Shown one piece after another: positions 61,146 to 64,000 of a DNA stretch of 64,000 nt (position 1 is the first letter of the stretch; each line of letters begins with the position of its first letter). Origin of the DNA: Deltaproteobacteria bacterium (lineage in GTDB: Bacteria > Desulfobacterota > Syntrophobacteria > Syntrophobacterales > Syntrophobacteraceae); NCBI GenBank assembly GCA_012517315.1, contig JAAYVE010000055.1, positions 62,001 to 126,000 of the forward strand, given 5' to 3'. Both the position numbers and the translations under genes were made by a program. The notes under the pieces were generated by a model that made no database searches, was not told the origin of the DNA, and was given only the letters and a program-made list of their open reading frames with translations.

Positions 61146-62270
61146 TCACAAGGTCTCGTCCGGCTCCTCTGCCGTAAAACCACTCATGATTCCCAAGGGC
61201 TCGATGATTTCAGAAAGGATTCGTCCCCGGGACCAACCACTCTCCTGCTCTTTTCCCTGTGAATACAAAGCCACCAGATGCTCTGCCCGGCTTCTCCCGT
61301 TTTCCTGACCCCTCTGCCTCGCCTCCTCGATGACCTCCCAATCCGCTCCCCGAAGGAAACGCCCGAAGGCGCCGTGAATCTCCGGAAAAAGAAGGCGCAT
61401 GAATGCGCGGGCGTTTGCAACGTAAAAACCGAGGGAGGACTTGATGCGATGGCGGACGATATGACCCAGGAGGCCCTGGGGATGGGTATCCGCAAGAAGG
61501 TCCTTCACCACTCTCGCATAGATCTCGATGGGAGTGCCGCAGTAAGTCGAGACAATCTCGTGCCAAACCTCTCCCGGGAAGATGTTTTCGTGATACTCGC
61601 CCACCTCGTGATGGATCCATGTGTCCATTTCCCCATCGGCGATGCGGACCAGCTCAGGGCCGAGACTTCCGGAGTCCCGGCGTACTCTTTCCACGTCCAG
61701 GCCATATTGTGCGAGGGCGAATTTCAAAGCTTCCCGTGCGGATGGACGCATTTCCAGGATCAGATCCCAGAGTGCGAAGAGCATGACGGAGCGCCTCGCC
61801 ACGATGCGGTCCCCCTGGCGCATGATCGGTGTTGCGAAGATGTCCCTGGCAAGTTCACGATCGACAACATCCACATGAAGACCGTCCATCCGGTGCGACT
61901 CCCCCAGTCTTCCCAGAAAGAACGACGGCTTCATTCCCAGGACGTAGCCTGCTCCATACACAAGTCCCGAAGGTTTCAGGGCAGCGGAGATGAAACGGGC
62001 GTCGAAGGGATCCTGGTCGCCTTCTCCAGTGGGAATGAGGTGAAACTCTTCCTGAAGGAGGGATTCCCAGAGGTCTTCCCGCCGATCAACCCATTCCATT
62101 AGGATCGAAGGCTCCGGTTCCTCCCAGGGATTCATCTCCTGCTCCCACTTGAACAAGTCCCGCAAGCGCAGAAGCAGTCCACAAAGGGAAAAGAGACCCG
62201 CATGCCGTGCGTCGGAAATGTGACAGTTGGCCTGCACCAAGGTGATGAGATTCCTTACCTGATCGTCCAT
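61146..62270 (-). CDS. DUF6866-like conserved hypothetical protein
   Basis: About 374 residues, soluble, helical. Sequence includes VQANCHISDARHAGLFSLCGLLLRL and MDTWIHHEVGEYHE with His and Glu that could bind metal. It resembles proteins recorded only as hypothetical or DUF6866 in Syntrophobacter-type genomes (family memory, not searched). ATG 62270 has only a distant GGAG. Ends near the photolyase gene, convergent. Confidence 0.65.
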   Translation of the reverse strand: MDDQVRNLITLVQANCHISDARHAGLFSLCGLLLRLRDLFKWEQEMNPWEEPEPSILMEWVDRREDLWESLLQEEFHLIPTGEGDQDPFDARFISAALKPSGLVYGAGYVLGMKPSFFLGRLGESHRMDGLHVDVVDRELARDIFATPIMRQGDRIVARRSVMLFALWDLILEMRPSAREALKFALAQYGLDVERVRRDSGSLGPELVRIADGEMDTWIHHEVGEYHENIFPGEVWHEIVSTYCGTPIEIYARVVKDLLADTHPQGLLGHIVRHRIKSSLGFYVANARAFMRLLFPEIHGAFGRFLRGADWEVIEEARQRGQENGRSRAEHLVALYSQGKEQESGWSRGRILSEIIEPLGIMSGFTAEEPDETL

Positions 62271-62884
62271 GTCCGTTGCAACTCCGTTCTTCGCGAGTCC
62301 TGGAGACCTCCTGCAATAGCCGATACACTGGACCAGGAACCGACACGAGATCAAGCCGTAACATACCGAAGAGAAGATTCCATCTCACCGGCGAAGTATG
62401 TCGGAGAAATGGTGGGAGCACGATTTCTCCTGGTGGAAGCGTTCCGCGCGGTTACTCTATCATACGGCCCTTTGAAATCAGTATAACGCCTCTTTCAGGA
62501 ACAATCACCCCAACCCCATCCCCAACGGGTGATTCCGCTACGACAAAGAAACCAACCGCAATTCTCCACCGCGAAATCATCTTTCCGCTGCTCCTTTGTT
62601 GCCTCATCCTTGTAATATCTCTGCAACAACGGCCCAAGGCTCTCAAGGAGCAACTGCACCATATTCAGGACGTGGACGCTCTGGACGGAAGCCTTTTTAT
62701 GGACAGCAAACCATATGTTCCGGAGTTCGGAGACACGCACGCGGAAAAGATCGGCTGGTTCCCCCAGAAGCAACGGAATATTGAGGAGACGGGGGCTGAC
62801 GAGCGGTTCAAGTGAGATCTGCAAAAGGAGGGAAACGTGAGGGGGATGACTTTCCTATCGGCTCCGTGGAACCTGGTACAGCCT
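62271..62884. other. Region upstream of the DUF6866-like gene
   Basis: About 610 bases without a gene I can support. It contains the inverted repeat at 62403-62430. Open frames on both strands (for example 62495-62824 minus) lack ribosome sites and family resemblance. Confidence 0.4.
62403..62430. repeat. Perfect 8-bp inverted repeat with 12-base spacer
   Basis: GGAGAAAT (62403-62410) and ATTTCTCC (62423-62430) pair perfectly. It lies about 130 bases before the start of the DUF6866-like gene. Possibly an operator or RNA hairpin. Confidence 0.35.
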
Positions 62885-63607
62885 CTAATCCCTTTCCCAG
62901 GGGACCCAGACTCTACGGTCCAGGATTCCATGGCCGAAGACCTGCACGACCGGACCGGACTTGACGATCTTACCCTCGAAGAGGACCGCGACCTGTCTGG
63001 CGAGATAGGGAATCTCCGTGTAGTCATGGGTGACGAAAAGGGTGGTCATGTTCAGCTCTTCCAGTATCCCCCCAAGGTCCTCCAGAAGAACTTTTCGGGT
63101 GGGGTAGTCGAGGGACGCAAACGGTTCGTCCAGAAAGAGCAATTCCGGTTCCACGGCAAATGCCCTCGCGAGGCTTGTCCTTTGGGCCTCCCCCCCAGAC
63201 AGGTTCCTAGCCGGCCGCTTGGCCAGGTGGGCCACACCGAAGCGCTCCAGCCATTTCTCGCATCGATCGGCGGCATCCTTTCTAGACAGTCCCCTGATGC
63301 GCAGGGGGATCGTGATGTTTCGGGCCACCGTCGTGTCCAGAAGAAGGGCGTCTTGAAAAACAAGGGCCATGCGCCGGCGGATGGCCAGAAGATTGCCGTT
63401 GCCGGCAGCAACCCCATCGATTTGAATCGTTCCCGAAGTGGGCTTTTGCAGAAGGGCCAGGGTCAGCAGTAGGCTGGATTTCCCGGCCCCATTTGGACCC
63501 ACCAGAGCCAGGACCTCCGCCTTGTGCAGGACGAGATGCTCTACGCTGAAAATCTCCCTACCGGACAGCGTCAGGCGAAGGTCCCGAGCCTCGAGCATCG
63601 GCTTCAT
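62885..63607 (-). CDS. tupC: Tungstate-type ABC transporter ATPase (TupC-like)
   Basis: 240 residues with one ABC ATPase domain: Walker A VGPNGAGKSS, Q-loop FQDALLLD, signature NLSGGEAQRT, Walker B LLFLDEPFASLD, switch VTHDYTE. The upstream permease matches TupB/WtpB rather than a sulfate or phosphate permease, which points to tungstate (or molybdate). The start (ATG 63607) overlaps the permease stop by ATGA. Assigned to tungstate by context. Confidence 0.8.
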   Translation of the reverse strand: MKPMLEARDLRLTLSGREIFSVEHLVLHKAEVLALVGPNGAGKSSLLLTLALLQKPTSGTIQIDGVAAGNGNLLAIRRRMALVFQDALLLDTTVARNITIPLRIRGLSRKDAADRCEKWLERFGVAHLAKRPARNLSGGEAQRTSLARAFAVEPELLFLDEPFASLDYPTRKVLLEDLGGILEELNMTTLFVTHDYTEIPYLARQVAVLFEGKIVKSGPVVQVFGHGILDRRVWVPWERD

Positions 63608-64000
63608 GGCCGCCTTCCCCTCTGCTGCAAATAACTCAGCGATGCCATGATGGAAAAGCTCAGGAGCAGCAAAATGATGCTCAGGGCTGTCGCCATTTCG
63701 AAGCTTCCCTTGGAAACCTCCAGGACGGTAGCCGTGGTGAGGACACGGGTGTAGCCCCGCACGTTCCCCCCCACCATCATGGAGGCCCCCACTTCACTGA
63801 TGACCCCGCCGAAACCGGCGATAACCGCTGCAAGGATCCCCAACCGCGCTTCCCATATGATGAGGAAGAGAAACTGAAACTGCGTCGCCCCCAGGGACAG
63901 GATCTGCAAACGGAGTTTGGGGTTGACGGACTGGATGGCGGCCATACTGAAACCCGCCACAATGGGTGAGGCGATCACGGCCTGAGCGATGATCATGGCG
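63604..64000 (-). CDS. tupB: Tungstate-type ABC transporter permease (TupB-like, 5' partial)
   Basis: Carboxyl-terminal ~130 residues of a permease that continues past the window's right edge. Visible features: the EAA-type loop LSLGATQFQFLFLIIWEA, then AAVIAGFGGVISEVGASMMVGGN and TRVLTTATVLEV, characteristic of TupB tungstate permeases. Two to three helices are seen; about 100 residues of the N-terminus are missing. Overlaps the ATPase start. The substrate-binding protein gene is expected outside. Confidence 0.8.
   Translation of the reverse strand, partial: AMIIAQAVIASPIVAGFSMAAIQSVNPKLRLQILSLGATQFQFLFLIIWEARLGILAAVIAGFGGVISEVGASMMVGGNVRGYTRVLTTATVLEVSKGSFEMATALSIILLLLSFSIMASLSYLQQRGRRP

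Noticed and set aside
62495-62824. Leucine-rich 109-codon minus-strand frame downstream of tupC.
   Set aside because: Would start at TTG with no ribosome site, and a plus-strand frame of similar quality overlaps it.

Overview
The window looks like chromosomal DNA from a Gram-negative, GC-rich, probably anaerobic bacterium of the Desulfobacterota (the old Deltaproteobacteria, Syntrophobacter/Desulfacinum-like). This is inference from family content: a cobaltochelatase with an export signal, an NikKLMQO-type nickel/cobalt ECF transporter, a tungstate-type ABC transporter, UPF0182, DUF1992, an RND tripartite pump and many Shine-Dalgarno-led genes with GTG/TTG starts. I see no rRNA, tRNA, insertion sequence, phage or plasmid genes. 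Most genes are housekeeping or envelope functions in short operons on both strands.

Layout. 1-10 kb: end of a UPF0182 membrane protein, DUF1992 protein, a Rossmann protein, cytosolic cyclophilin, RmlD-like reductase, UPF0104 flippase-like protein, two small membrane proteins, a QueG-like Fe-S protein and an exported CbiK. 10-18 kb: an outer-membrane porin gene broken by a frameshift, a STAS protein, an ABC exporter with a very large insertion in its ATPase domain that overlaps a cyclic-nucleotide-binding protein gene, a tiny double-CxxC protein and an exported transglutaminase-like protein, followed by a ~960 bp non-coding stretch holding one isolated type I-E-like CRISPR repeat. 18-22.6 kb: an unknown protein, a phosphotransferase/HAD pair and an aldehyde-dehydrogenase-like protein. 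22.8-29.4 kb: a TetR-regulated RND efflux operon with a clear promoter/operator.

29.7-36 kb: a nickel/cobalt uptake locus. nikK, a split nikL, cbiM and cbiQ are on the minus strand; a double-ATPase NikO/CbiO and a histidine-rich protein are on the plus strand. The shared upstream region carries a sigma70-type promoter and a leader with three hairpins. 36-45.8 kb: small lipoprotein, cysteine-cluster protein, zinc-ribbon membrane protein, PabB-PabC fusion, NTF2-like membrane protein, and an HDOD/hybrid kinase pair. 46.3-51.7 kb: cytochrome-b5/DUF2231 protein, TauE/SafE-like protein, a CcoI-type copper P-ATPase, a periplasmic cyclophilin and a small protein. 51.8-59.6 kb: PAS histidine kinase, L,D-transpeptidase, LysM lipoprotein, a Ser/Thr kinase with a duplicated TPR block and an M28 peptidase. 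59.6-64 kb: class II photolyase, a DUF6866-like protein and the end of a tungstate-type ABC operon cut by the window edge.

The least ordinary features are the ABC exporter with its triplicated post-Q-loop-like segment, the structured nik leader, and the orphan CRISPR-like repeat. I do not see a clear-cut new defence or mobile system.
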